Below the pieces are notes generated by a model. The model ran no database searches. It was not told where the DNA came from and was given only the letters and a program-made list of their open reading frames with translations. From CAWGHZ01 sp963822575 (GTDB taxonomy: Bacteria; Pseudomonadota; Alphaproteobacteria; MPNO01; DASWLB01), in the NCBI GenBank assembly GCA_963822575.1, contig CAWGHZ010000007.1, positions 868,001-932,000 of the forward strand: DNA of 64,000 nucleotides. Reading direction: 5' to 3'. Numbering within the stretch: position 1 is the first letter of the stretch; every line of letters begins with the position of its first letter. Of this stretch, positions 54,995-62,615 are shown piece after piece. Made by a program: the position numbers and the translations under genes.

Positions 54995-55069
54995 TGGAGC
55001 GGGCGATGGGAATCGAACCCACGACATTCAGCTTGGGAAGCTGACGTTCTACCTCTGAACTACGCCCGC
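54995..55069 (-). tRNA. tRNA-Gly (anticodon CCC)
   Basis: 75 nt on the minus strand with encoded CCA. Acceptor stem GCGGGCG/CGCCCGC, D-arm GTTC...GAAC, anticodon arm TCAGC-TTCCCAA-GCTGA (anticodon CCC, decoding GGG), T-arm GTGGG-TTCGATT-CCCAT. All four stems pair. No tRNA genes flank it. Confidence 0.95.
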
Positions 55070-55122
55070 GGCCGCCGCCATACTATCATGGCGCCGAGGA
55101 CCGGCAAGTTGTTCGAGGGTTC

Positions 55123-55515
55123 ATGACCACGCTCACCGGCGTCTTGGCCTCGGGGCTGGGGGAGGGGGCGAGCTTCACTCGGCTCGACTGGGCGCGCGCG
55201 GCCTTCGTCGCGCGGCTCGGCATCGACCCCCATCCGGGCACGGTGAATATCGCACTGGTCGACGCGGCCGAGTGCGCGACATGGGCGCGGCTCCGCGCCC
55301 GGCCGGGCATCGCGATCCCGCCGCCCGACCCCGCCTGGTGCGCGGCGCGGTGCTTTGCCGTGACCATTGCGGGGCGCATCCCGGGCGCGGTGGTGCTGCC
55401 GGAAGTGTCGTCATATCCGGCCGACAAGGTGGAGGTGATCGCCGCGGTTGGGGTGCGCGACGCCCTGGGGCTGCGCGACGGCGACCCGGTCGTGCTGGAA
55501 TTCGCCGGCGATTGA
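55123..55515 (+). CDS. CTP-dependent riboflavin kinase-like protein (DUF120, archaeal type)
   Basis: 130 residues. Small barrel with the marks of archaeal RibK: GVLASGLGEGASFTRLDW at the N-terminus, GIDPHPGTVNIALV (the PGTLN motif), then PGAVVLPEVSSYPADKVEVI and VRDALGLRDGDPVVLEF. RibK makes FMN from riboflavin using CTP instead of ATP. Bacteria normally use the bifunctional RibF, so this is either a second riboflavin/flavin-related kinase or a homologue with another role. ATG 55123 follows gagggttc. It stands alone between tRNA-Gly and the repeat array, so context gives no further clue. Confidence 0.78.
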   Translation: MTTLTGVLASGLGEGASFTRLDWARAAFVARLGIDPHPGTVNIALVDAAECATWARLRARPGIAIPPPDPAWCAARCFAVTIAGRIPGAVVLPEVSSYPADKVEVIAAVGVRDALGLRDGDPVVLEFAGD

Positions 55516-55645
55516 CGCAAGGAAGAAAATCCTGTATAGCCTCCTGCCGGTCCCGTCGTCGCGCGGCCACGTCGCCCGAACGTTTTTTTTGGTTCGGTTC
55601 GAGGAGACCGATCGTTGTGGGTCAAGGCGTTAGCGAGCAAGCGTC

Positions 55646-55757
55646 AGGCGACATCAGGCGACATAGAGGCGACGTAGAGGCGACATTCAGGTTACCCAGA
55701 GGCGACATGAGGTTACCTTGAGGCGACTTCGGGCGAAGTGAGGCGACCCCAGGCGGG
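55646..55757. repeat. Helically phased AGGCGAC repeat array (mean period 10.5 bp)
   Basis: Eleven degenerate units begin at 55646, 55656, 55667, 55678, 55689, 55700, 55710, 55721, ~55731, 55741 and 55751: intervals of 10 or 11 bp summing to 105 bp in ten steps. Consensus AGGCGACAT, with AGGTTACC variants at 55689 and 55710. It sits between the riboflavin kinase gene and the extradiol dioxygenase gene, 75-190 bp upstream of the latter's ATG. Not translated in any convincing frame. The rest of the 55516-55831 gap holds a T8 run (55587-55594) but no clear hairpin. Confidence 0.75.
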
Positions 55758-55831
55758 CTTGCACGCAGTCCGGTGGTTCCGCTTTCGCCGGTCGGCTAGA
55801 ATGCGTGCGCACGCACCGCGGGAGGCGTTCG

Positions 55832-56779
55832 ATGGATTCGGGACTGCGCTATCGCAAGCTGGGCTACGTCGCTCTCAACGTGAGCGACCTCGAGCGGTCG
55901 GTGCCGTTCTACGCCGATGTGGTCGGGCTCAATTTCGTCGAGCAGGTCGGCAACGATGTCGCGTTCTTCCGCTGCTCGGAGGACCATCACAACGTCGCGC
56001 TCTACCGCGCGGCGACGCCCGGCCTCAAGCGCGTGGGGCTGGAGCTCGAGGACGACGACATGCTCGAGCGCGCGGCGGCTTTGTTCTCCGACCTCGGGCT
56101 CGGGCCGGAGGAGGTGGCGGCGGGCGAGTGCGCGATGCTGCGCCAGGGCCGCACCATCCGCATCCATGAGCCGGCCTCGGGCCTCTGCCTCGAGTTCTAT
56201 TCCTCCGCGACGATCGTCGCCGCGCCCTACGAGCCGCCGCACACGCGCATCGCCCGGCTCGGCCATGTGGTGATCTGGTCGGCCGACTATCCGGCAACAC
56301 TGCGCTTCGCCCAGCGCACCCTGAACTTCAAGGCGTCGGACCATTTCGGCGACAAGCTCACCTTCATGCGCTGCTTCCCCAACCCCTATCACCATTCCTT
56401 CGCGCTGGGGCAGGGGACCGACAATCGCCTCCATCACGTCAACTTCATGGTCACCGACGTCGACGACATCGGCCGCGCGATGCACCGGCTCGCGCGCGAG
56501 GGGGTGGAGGTCGTCTACGGGCCGGGGCGCCACCCGCCGTCCGGGTCGATCTTCCTCTACTACCTCGATCCCGACGGGCTTTCGCTCGAATACTCGTTCG
56601 GGATGGAGGAGTTCCCCGAAATCGGCGCGCGCAAGCCGCGCCTGTTCGACCCGGTGCCGGCCTCGCTCGACGCCTGGACCAGCCCGCGCAGCGCGAAGTT
56701 CGCCGCGGGCGGCATCATCGAACAGCCCCGTCAGCGCGCGCCCGCCGGCCGGGCGCGACAGGCCGTCGCGGGGGAATAA
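55832..56779 (+). CDS. Extradiol ring-cleavage (VOC) dioxygenase
   Basis: 315 residues from ATG 55832 (gggaggcgttcg in front). Two glyoxalase/VOC modules: the first (YVALNVSDLERSVPFYADVV, no metal) and the second with the iron ligands His (RLGHVVIWS), His (RLHHVNFMVTD) and Glu (GLSLEYSFGME). This is type I catechol 2,3-dioxygenase-like and cleaves a catechol ring next to its hydroxyls. No hydrolase or aldehyde dehydrogenase follows. The C-terminal ~50 residues are an extra tail ending in low-complexity Arg/Ala. The upstream repeat array may affect expression. Confidence 0.88.
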   Translation: MDSGLRYRKLGYVALNVSDLERSVPFYADVVGLNFVEQVGNDVAFFRCSEDHHNVALYRAATPGLKRVGLELEDDDMLERAAALFSDLGLGPEEVAAGECAMLRQGRTIRIHEPASGLCLEFYSSATIVAAPYEPPHTRIARLGHVVIWSADYPATLRFAQRTLNFKASDHFGDKLTFMRCFPNPYHHSFALGQGTDNRLHHVNFMVTDVDDIGRAMHRLAREGVEVVYGPGRHPPSGSIFLYYLDPDGLSLEYSFGMEEFPEIGARKPRLFDPVPASLDAWTSPRSAKFAAGGIIEQPRQRAPAGRARQAVAGE

Positions 56780-56821
56780 CATTCTCTTGTGCAGTGCAGC
56801 ATTCGCCCCTATCTAGGGGGC

Positions 56822-57043
56822 ATGGACAGCATCTCGGAAAAGGGACCCTTCTGGGTGGTGGGCGGCGAGTACACCGATACGCGGTTCGACCGGCCGGCGC
56901 CCGGCAAGCGGCTGGAATGCCACGGCCCGTTCCTCGCGCACGGCGAGGCGTACAAGTCGTGGCAGGCGCTCTCCTGGCGCGCGGTCGACAACTGCCACGT
57001 GCGCTACCGCATCGTCGCGGGCGCGGAGGCGCCGGCCGCGTGA
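56822..57043 (+). CDS. DUF4170 protein
   Basis: 73 residues from ATG 56822 (tagggggc in front). Matches the small alphaproteobacterial DUF4170 family: FWVVGGEYTDTRFDRPAP, GPFLAHGEAYKSWQALSWRA, VDNCHVRYRIV. No biochemical function is known. It is coupled to the next gene by a GTGA overlap at 57040, so the two probably act together. Confidence 0.8.
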   Translation: MDSISEKGPFWVVGGEYTDTRFDRPAPGKRLECHGPFLAHGEAYKSWQALSWRAVDNCHVRYRIVAGAEAPAA

Positions 57044-57777
57044 GCGCCGGCGGCGCGGGCGGGCCGAGCCTGGCGGCGCGCATCGCGCACGCCAAATCCT
57101 ACCCGTTCCCGCGCCACGATTATTGCTACGTCTATGCCGACCGTCGGACGGCGCGCCTGCCGGTCGGCCCGTGCGACGTGGCCGGCCGCGTGCCGGTGCT
57201 CGCCGCCGGCTCCAACCAGTCGCACGAGCAACTTCACCGCAAGTTCGGCCACATCGCCGACTGCACCATCCCGGTGTGGCGCGGCAGGCTCCACGATTTC
57301 GACGTGGTGTACGCGGCGAAGCTGACCGGGTACGGATCGGTGCCGGCGACTTTCCAATATTCGCCAGGGACTTCCGTCACGGTCTTCGTGCAATGGTTGA
57401 CCGAGGCGCAGCTCCTGCGCATGCACGAGACCGAGGCCGGGTACGACTATGACCGCCTCGCCGACATCCGCGTCACGCTCGACCGCGGCGGCGTGCTGAC
57501 CGAGGCGTACGCCTACACCTCGGCGACCGGCTGCCTCGCCCTCGACGGGCAGCCCGTCGCCCTCGCCGAGATCGCCGCCGAGGGACGCCGGTTCCGTCCG
57601 CTCGGCCAGATCGAGATGCTTGCCGCCGTGCGCGACCGGCTCGCCCCGGGCGCCGCGCTCGACGAGTTCATCGGCGATCACCTGGAAGACGCCACGCTGC
57701 GCCGTGAACGCTCCGCCGCGCTCGCCGCCGAGTCGCTCCCGATCCGCTACAAGCGCGAGACCCTTGCGCGGTTCTGA
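57040..57777 (+). CDS. Hypothetical protein with gamma-glutamylcyclotransferase-like fold
   Basis: 245 residues, GTG start overlapping the DUF4170 stop. Seen: VLAAGSNQSHEQLHRKFG (resembles the YGSNL phosphate-binding loop of GGCT-fold proteins), then GYGSVPATFQYSPGTSVTVF, QWLTEAQLLRMHETEAGYDY (the position of the catalytic Glu in GGCT would be in ETE) and ILTEAYAYTS-like strand ends. The fold match is by pattern only. If real, it would release 5-oxoproline or a related product from gamma-glutamyl compounds, interesting because gshA lies 3 kb away. Soluble, no signal peptide. Confidence 0.55.
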   Translation: MSAGGAGGPSLAARIAHAKSYPFPRHDYCYVYADRRTARLPVGPCDVAGRVPVLAAGSNQSHEQLHRKFGHIADCTIPVWRGRLHDFDVVYAAKLTGYGSVPATFQYSPGTSVTVFVQWLTEAQLLRMHETEAGYDYDRLADIRVTLDRGGVLTEAYAYTSATGCLALDGQPVALAEIAAEGRRFRPLGQIEMLAAVRDRLAPGAALDEFIGDHLEDATLRRERSAALAAESLPIRYKRETLARF

Positions 57778-57923
57778 ACCCCGGCTCCGCGCCATCGCGT
57801 CCGCGCCGCAGCCATAAAAAATACGCGAGGCCGGCGCCAAAACCATGGTCTGCGACATTTGTCGCTTTTTTTACGTGACGACCATCACAAATCGTAAAGA
57901 CAAGCGCACGCGTTGGTCGGAAC

Positions 57924-57939
57924 GGGCCCTAGCGGGCCC
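57924..57939 (+). promoter_or_regulatory. Leader hairpin before small membrane protein gene
   Basis: GGGCCC-TAGC-GGGCCC, a six-base perfect stem with a four-base loop, ending 17 bp upstream of ATG 57957 and close to the acaagg ribosome-binding site. It could modulate translation. The preceding 57840-57900 stretch is the AT-rich promoter zone. Confidence 0.4.
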
Positions 57940-57956
57940 AAACAGGGACAAGGACC

Positions 57957-58223
57957 ATGGCGTCGATCTCCGGAACGTCCTTCTGGCATAGCGCACCTTC
58001 CCGCACGGTACCGAAATTCACCTTCCCGGCGGTACTCCACAGCGACCACCTGTTTCGCGGCGCCGTATGGCTCTTCTTGGCTGCTGCATTCTGCGGCGCC
58101 GTATTCTTCATCGGCAGCCATGCGGTCACCGCCCACGAGGCGGGACGGACGGCGTTCTTTCTGGCGATCGGCCTGTTCGCAGTCGGGCTGGCGGACTTCA
58201 TGGTCAAATCCATACGGCGCTAG
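57957..58223 (+). CDS. Small two-helix membrane protein
   Basis: 88 residues. Soluble N-terminus (~30 residues), helix 1 GAVWLFLAAAFCGAVFFIGS, short loop with HEAGRT, helix 2 AFFLAIGLFAVGLADFMV, and a basic end KSIRR. RBS acaaggacc before ATG. No family recognised. It stands alone with its own AT-rich upstream region and a leader hairpin, which suggests regulated expression. Convergent with the small minus-strand gene. Confidence 0.65.
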   Translation: MASISGTSFWHSAPSRTVPKFTFPAVLHSDHLFRGAVWLFLAAAFCGAVFFIGSHAVTAHEAGRTAFFLAIGLFAVGLADFMVKSIRR

Positions 58224-58252
58224 GTCGACCACATCGCTAGTCGGCTCAGAAA

Positions 58253-58327
58253 AGCTGGCCGGCTATGATGCTGGCGGGCACCAGCCAGCCGAACAGTCGG
58301 TCGGAGCGGAACTTGCGCAAGCCGTCG
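58253..58327 (-). repeat. Diverged duplicate of the ubiA 3' end
   Basis: About 75 bp aligning without gaps to the 3' end of ubiA (58730-58804), constant offset 477 bp, roughly 85-90% identical by eye. The frame is kept: GLRKFRSDRLFGWLVPASII then AGQLF-stop, against CLRKFRSNRLFGWLVLAGIM, ADQFIR-stop. Together the two copies flank the small gene at 58335-58628 as direct repeats. Confidence 0.8.
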
Positions 58328-58334
58328 CCCGACT

Positions 58335-58628
58335 TCAGTCCCGGCTGCCGCCGCGGACGTGCTTGGCCGCCTCCTTGACGCGCAGGAGGAACTCCGCCAT
58401 CGGCACAGACTCGGAAGGCAGCGGCCCGCCGGGCGTGATGACCGTGACGCGATCAGGCCCCTGCGCGGCCAGCAGCTTGCGGTGCACCATGCTCCAGTAG
58501 GCCCAGCCGGGCGGGACGGCATTCCAGTCGAACGCCAATTCCAGCATGTGCCCGGCCTCGCGGTATTTCCCGTCCCCGATCAGCTCGACCAGCCGGCGGC
58601 ACTGCTCCGCGAGCTTCCCATCTTCCAC
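58335..58628 (-). CDS. Small hypothetical protein inserted after ubiA
   Basis: 97 residues from GTG 58628, chosen for the AGGAG six bases upstream. The frame is open further back into ubiA, but that part is only a shadow. Seen: KLAEQCRRLVELIGDGKYRE, HMLELAFDWNAVPPGWAYWS, VHRKLLAAQG, then a C-terminal helix MAEFLLRVKEAAKHVRGG. Likely a small helical cytoplasmic protein; no family recognised. It is bracketed by the true ubiA 3' end and a diverged copy of it, which suggests it came in by recombination. Confidence 0.6.
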   Translation of the reverse strand: MEDGKLAEQCRRLVELIGDGKYREAGHMLELAFDWNAVPPGWAYWSMVHRKLLAAQGPDRVTVITPGGPLPSESVPMAEFLLRVKEAAKHVRGGSRD

Positions 58629-58719
58629 TTCGATCTCCTGGGTCGGCTCGGCCGCATTATCTGTCCTTTGGGATTGACCGATGGTTGCCGCCGACCGGAA
58701 AAAGGGCGTGAGAACGGAA

Positions 58720-59649
58720 TTATCGGATGAACTGGTCGGCCATGATGCCGGCGAGCACCAGCCAGCCGAACAGCCGGTTGGAGCGGAACTTGCGCAGGCA
58801 GTCCTTCGGGTCGTCGAGATCGACGTCCCAGATTTGCCATGCAAGCTGCGCCGCCCCGGCCGCGAGCCCCACCAGGAACGGCCCGCGCAATCCGTCGGCG
58901 AGGCCTGCCGCCGCGAACAGGGCGACGGTCGCGGCGAAGAAGAAGGCGATCCACGGACGCGACGTGAATAACAGCCGTAAGGCCGTTGATTTCACCCCCG
59001 CTTTCGGGTCGTACGCCTTGTCCTGGTGGGCGTAGATGGTGTCGTACCCCAGCGTCCAGAAGATGCCGCCCGCGTAGAGCAGGATCGCGGGCCAGCCGAG
59101 CGTCGGGCGGATCGCCGCCCAGCCCAGCAACGCCCCCCAGTTGAAGGCGAGCCCGAGGAAGAGCTGCGGCCAGTACGTCACCCGCTTCATCAACGGGTAG
59201 GTGAACACCAGAACCAGCGACGCCGCGCCCACCTCCACCGCGAACCATGGCAGCGCCAGCAGGATGGCGAGCCCGGCCAGCAACTCGAGCGCGAGGAAGG
59301 CCCAGGCCTGCCACAGTGTCACCTCGCCCGCCGGGAGCGGCCGGTCGGCGGTGCGCGCGACCTGGGCGTCGTAATCCTTGTCGCAGATGTCGTTGTAGGT
59401 GCAGCCGGCGCCGCGCATCGCCAGCGCGCCCAGCCCGAACAGCGCGAACAGCCACGCGTCCTGCCAGCCGCGCCAGGCGAGCGCGATCGCCCACCAGCAG
59501 GGGAACAGCAGGAGCCACGTTCCGATCGGCCGGTCGAGCCGCATCAGCCGGGCATAGGGGCGCAGCCCGCGCGGAACGTAGCGGTCGAGCCACCCCCCGC
59601 GCGGAATGTCGCTCGCGCCGGTCAACGGGTTCGATGCGCTCTCGGCCAT
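58720..59649 (-). CDS. ubiA: 4-hydroxybenzoate polyprenyltransferase
   Basis: 309 residues from ATG 59649. Integral membrane enzyme that adds the polyprenyl tail to 4-hydroxybenzoate in ubiquinone synthesis. First Asp-rich motif NDICDKDYDAQVARTADRPL, second motif DTIYAHQDKAYDPKAGVKST, about nine helices. Divergent from rsmE, 27 bp apart, so their promoters overlap. This gap-gene order is common in alphaproteobacteria. Its 3' end is duplicated 477 bp downstream. Confidence 0.94.
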   Translation of the reverse strand: MAESASNPLTGASDIPRGGWLDRYVPRGLRPYARLMRLDRPIGTWLLLFPCWWAIALAWRGWQDAWLFALFGLGALAMRGAGCTYNDICDKDYDAQVARTADRPLPAGEVTLWQAWAFLALELLAGLAILLALPWFAVEVGAASLVLVFTYPLMKRVTYWPQLFLGLAFNWGALLGWAAIRPTLGWPAILLYAGGIFWTLGYDTIYAHQDKAYDPKAGVKSTALRLLFTSRPWIAFFFAATVALFAAAGLADGLRGPFLVGLAAGAAQLAWQIWDVDLDDPKDCLRKFRSNRLFGWLVLAGIMADQFIR

Positions 59650-59676
59650 ACGCCGATGATATAACCTGCACCGGCC

Positions 59677-60450
59677 ATGACGACAGGACCCAAGACCCGC
59701 CTCTATGTCGAGGAGCCGCTCGCCGAAGGGCAGGCGGTCGGGCTTGCGGCCGCGCAGGCGCACTATCTGGGCACGGTGCTCCGGCTCGGACGCGGCGACG
59801 CGGTCGCCCTGTTCAACGGGCGCGACGGCGAGTGGCGCGCCGCCATCGACGGGATCGGCCGCGGCTGGTGCTCGCTCGCCGTCGCGGAGCGCACGCGCGC
59901 GCAAAGCGCCGCGCCCGACCTATGGCTCTGCTTCGCCCCCGTAAAGCGGGCACGCATCGACTTCGTCGCTTCCAAGGCCACCGAGCTCGGCGTGGCGCGG
60001 CTCTGCCCCGTGCTGACCCGCCACACCGCCGTCGAGCGGGTGAACACCGAGCGGCTGCGCGCCAACGCGATCGAGGCGGCCGAGCAGTGCGGGCGGCTCG
60101 ACGTGCCCGAGGTGGCTGCGCCGGTCGCGCTCGACGCGTTGCTCGCCGACTGGCCGGAGAGCCGCCGCCTGATGGTCTGCGACGAGACCGGCCGGGCGCC
60201 CGCCATCGACGCGGCGCTCGCGCCGTTCGCCGGTGCGCCGCCCGGCCCGTGGGCGGTGCTGACCGGGCCCGAAGGGGGCTTCGCCGCGGCCGAGCTTGAC
60301 GCCCTCGCGAAAAGGCCCTTTGTTATTCCCGTCGGCCTAGGTCCCCGGATTCTCCGGGCCGACACCGCCGCCGTCGCCGCGCTCGCGTGCTGGCAGGCCC
60401 GGTTGGGGGACTGGCGGTCGCGCCCGCCCGGGGCCGGCGCCGAGGCGTAA
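59677..60450 (+). CDS. rsmE: 16S rRNA (uracil(1498)-N(3))-methyltransferase
   Basis: 257 residues. Methylates N3 of U1498 in the 30S decoding centre. N-terminal PUA-like domain (AQAHYLGTVLRLGRGDAVAL) and a C-terminal SPOUT trefoil knot with AVLTGPEGGFAAAELDAL and GLGPRILRADTAAVAAL, the two standard RsmE signatures. Full length. gshA follows after 22 bp and may be co-transcribed. Confidence 0.95.
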   Translation: MTTGPKTRLYVEEPLAEGQAVGLAAAQAHYLGTVLRLGRGDAVALFNGRDGEWRAAIDGIGRGWCSLAVAERTRAQSAAPDLWLCFAPVKRARIDFVASKATELGVARLCPVLTRHTAVERVNTERLRANAIEAAEQCGRLDVPEVAAPVALDALLADWPESRRLMVCDETGRAPAIDAALAPFAGAPPGPWAVLTGPEGGFAAAELDALAKRPFVIPVGLGPRILRADTAAVAALACWQARLGDWRSRPPGAGAEA

Positions 60451-60472
60451 CCGGTCGAGCGATCAGGAGTCC

Positions 60473-61837
60473 ATGTCCGCCCCAGCCTCCGCCGTCGCGG
60501 CGCCCATCGCGGGCCGCAGAGACCTGATCGCGCATCTGGAGGAGGGGTGCAAGCCGCCCGTCCAATGGCGCATCGGCACCGAGCACGAGAAGTTCGTGTT
60601 CGAGCTCGACACGCTGCGCCGCGCGGCCTACGAGGGCCCGCGCGGCATCGGTGCGCTGCTGGACGGGCTCTGCCGCTTCGGCTGGACGCCGGTCGCCGAG
60701 GACGGCAAGACCATCGCGCTCACCGCCGCGGACTGCAACATCACGCTGGAGCCGGGCGGCCAGTTCGAGCTGTCGGGCGCGCCCCTGGAGACGCTGCACC
60801 AGACCTGCAATGAGGTGCACACCCACCTCGCCCAGGTGAAGGAGGTGGCGGGCGAGCTGCGGCTCGGCATGATCGGCATGGGGTTCGATCCCAAGTGGCG
60901 CCGCGAGGACGTGCCGTGGATGCCCAAGGGGCGCTACGCCATCATGCGGCGCTACATGCCCTTGGTCGGCACGCTCGGGCTCGACATGATGCTGCGCACC
61001 GCGACGGTGCAGGTGAACCTCGACTTCGCCTCCGAGGCCGACATGGTGAGGAAGTTCCGCGTCGGGCTCGCGCTGCAGCCGATCGCCGTCGCGCTGTTCG
61101 CCAACTCGCCCTTCGTCGAAGGCAAGCCGTCGGGCTGGCTCTCCTACCGCAGCCATGTGTGGGAGGACACCGACCCCGACCGCTGCGGCATCCTGCCCTT
61201 CGTGTTCGAGCCGGGTATGGGGTTCGAGCGCTACGTCGACTATGCGCTCGATGTGCCGATGTACTTCGTCTATCGCGACGGGCGCTATATCGACACGGCC
61301 GGCCAGTCGTTCCGCGACTTCATGGCCGGGCGGCTGCCCGCCCTGCCGGGCGAGGCGCCGACCATTTCCGACTGGTCGAACCACCTGACCACGATCTTCC
61401 CGGAGGTGCGGCTCAAGCGCTATCTGGAAATGCGCGGCGCCGACGGCGGGCCGTGGGGGCGGCTCTGCGCCTTGCCGGCGCTGTGGACGGGCCTTCTTTA
61501 CGACTCGGCCGCCCTCGACGCGGCGTGGGACCTGGTGAAGGGCTGGACCTTGGAGGATCACAATTTGCTGCGGGCCGAGGTGCCGAAGCGGGCGCTCGCC
61601 ATGCCGTTCCGCGGCCGGACGGTGGGCGACGTGGCAGCCGATGTCCTCGCCATCGCCCGCACCGGCCTCAAGGCGCGCAACCGCCAGGACGGCGGCGGCG
61701 CCGACGAGACCGGCTTCCTCGAGGTGCTGGCCGAGATCGTCGCGCGGCGCGAGACGCCGGCCGAGACCAAGCTCCGCCGCTTCCACGAGGAATGGCACGG
61801 CGATATCGACCCGCTGTTCAAGGAGTACGCGTACTGA
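60473..61837 (+). CDS. gshA: Glutamate-cysteine ligase (plant/proteobacterial type)
   Basis: 454 residues. First step of glutathione synthesis: ATP-dependent joining of L-Glu and L-Cys. Clear class signatures RIGTEHEKFVFE, CNITLEPGGQFELSGAPLET, MPKGRYAIMRRYMP and VQVNLDFASEADMVRKFRV. These belong to the GCS2 group shared by plants and alphaproteobacteria; length is normal. ATG 60473 with gatcaggagtcc in front. gshB is not in the window. Confidence 0.95.
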   Translation: MSAPASAVAAPIAGRRDLIAHLEEGCKPPVQWRIGTEHEKFVFELDTLRRAAYEGPRGIGALLDGLCRFGWTPVAEDGKTIALTAADCNITLEPGGQFELSGAPLETLHQTCNEVHTHLAQVKEVAGELRLGMIGMGFDPKWRREDVPWMPKGRYAIMRRYMPLVGTLGLDMMLRTATVQVNLDFASEADMVRKFRVGLALQPIAVALFANSPFVEGKPSGWLSYRSHVWEDTDPDRCGILPFVFEPGMGFERYVDYALDVPMYFVYRDGRYIDTAGQSFRDFMAGRLPALPGEAPTISDWSNHLTTIFPEVRLKRYLEMRGADGGPWGRLCALPALWTGLLYDSAALDAAWDLVKGWTLEDHNLLRAEVPKRALAMPFRGRTVGDVAADVLAIARTGLKARNRQDGGGADETGFLEVLAEIVARRETPAETKLRRFHEEWHGDIDPLFKEYAY

Positions 61838-61899
61838 CCGCGTTGACGGGCGGGGCGTGCGCGCCCAGATTATCGGCACACGATACGGGAGCGCGCGCC

Positions 61900-62565
61900 A
61901 TGCGCCGGACGCTTCGTCTTTCCGCCACCGTCTTCGCCGCCGCCCTTGTTGCCGCCGGGTCGGCGGGGGCGCAGGGCTTTGCGCCGGGGCTGCCGGGCGG
62001 CGTGGGACCGCGGCACTCCGCGCCGGCCGTCGCGCCGGAGGGCGAGGGGGCCGCCCCCGGTATCATGCCGGGCCCGATGTATTCGGAGGGCGGGCAGCTG
62101 CAGCCGCAGCAGCGCCAGTCGCCGGATGTCAGCAGCGCGCTGCGCGACCTCTACAGCGACCCGATGAAACAGTACTACCGGAACGCGTCGCCGCCGGGCG
62201 GCGGCGGCAATGAGCTGGATCCGTCGACGCGCCGCGCGCTGCGCCAGCTCTACGGCGGCAGCGTGCCGCTCACCGGCCCGTCTTTGCCGGAGGGTCCGCC
62301 CGGCGCCCAGTCGCGGAACGCGACGCCGGACGCCAGCGCGCGTGCCTTTCCCCGCTACGACCTGAACGGTGACGGGGTGATCTCAGCCGACGAGTACAGC
62401 GCCGTGCACATGCGCGCCGCGCCGGCCGACCCCACTGCCGCCGACGCCGCGCGCCGCCGCACGCTGATGGAGCGATTCAGTTCGCGCTTCCGCGCCGCCG
62501 ATCGCAATGGCGACGGGCGCGTCACGCCCGACGAGCTCAACGCCGACCCCAACGCCCGGTTCTGA
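61900..62565 (+). CDS. Secreted EF-hand protein
   Basis: 221 residues from ATG 61900. Signal peptide MRRTLRLSATVFAAALVAAG (cleavage near AGAQG), a low-complexity Pro/Gly/Gln linker, then two EF-hand loops near the C-terminus: DLNGDGVISADEY and DRNGDGRVTPDEL, with Asp/Asn at positions 1, 3, 5 and Glu at 12, so both should bind calcium. Periplasmic calcium sensor or buffer of unknown role. 62 bp after gshA. Confidence 0.8.
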   Translation: MRRTLRLSATVFAAALVAAGSAGAQGFAPGLPGGVGPRHSAPAVAPEGEGAAPGIMPGPMYSEGGQLQPQQRQSPDVSSALRDLYSDPMKQYYRNASPPGGGGNELDPSTRRALRQLYGGSVPLTGPSLPEGPPGAQSRNATPDASARAFPRYDLNGDGVISADEYSAVHMRAAPADPTAADAARRRTLMERFSSRFRAADRNGDGRVTPDELNADPNARF

Positions 62566-62615
62566 TCGCGGCCGCGACGCGGTAGAATGCCGGGCGTCCG
62601 ACAGGGAGGACCGCC

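Noticed and set aside
55646..55757. CRISPR array
   Set aside because: The units are only 10-11 bp with no spacers, and there are no cas genes.
58580..59671. Long alternative minus-strand frame over ubiA
   Set aside because: The overlapping frame at 58720-59649 shows both UbiA aspartate motifs; this one has no motif and is Arg-rich.
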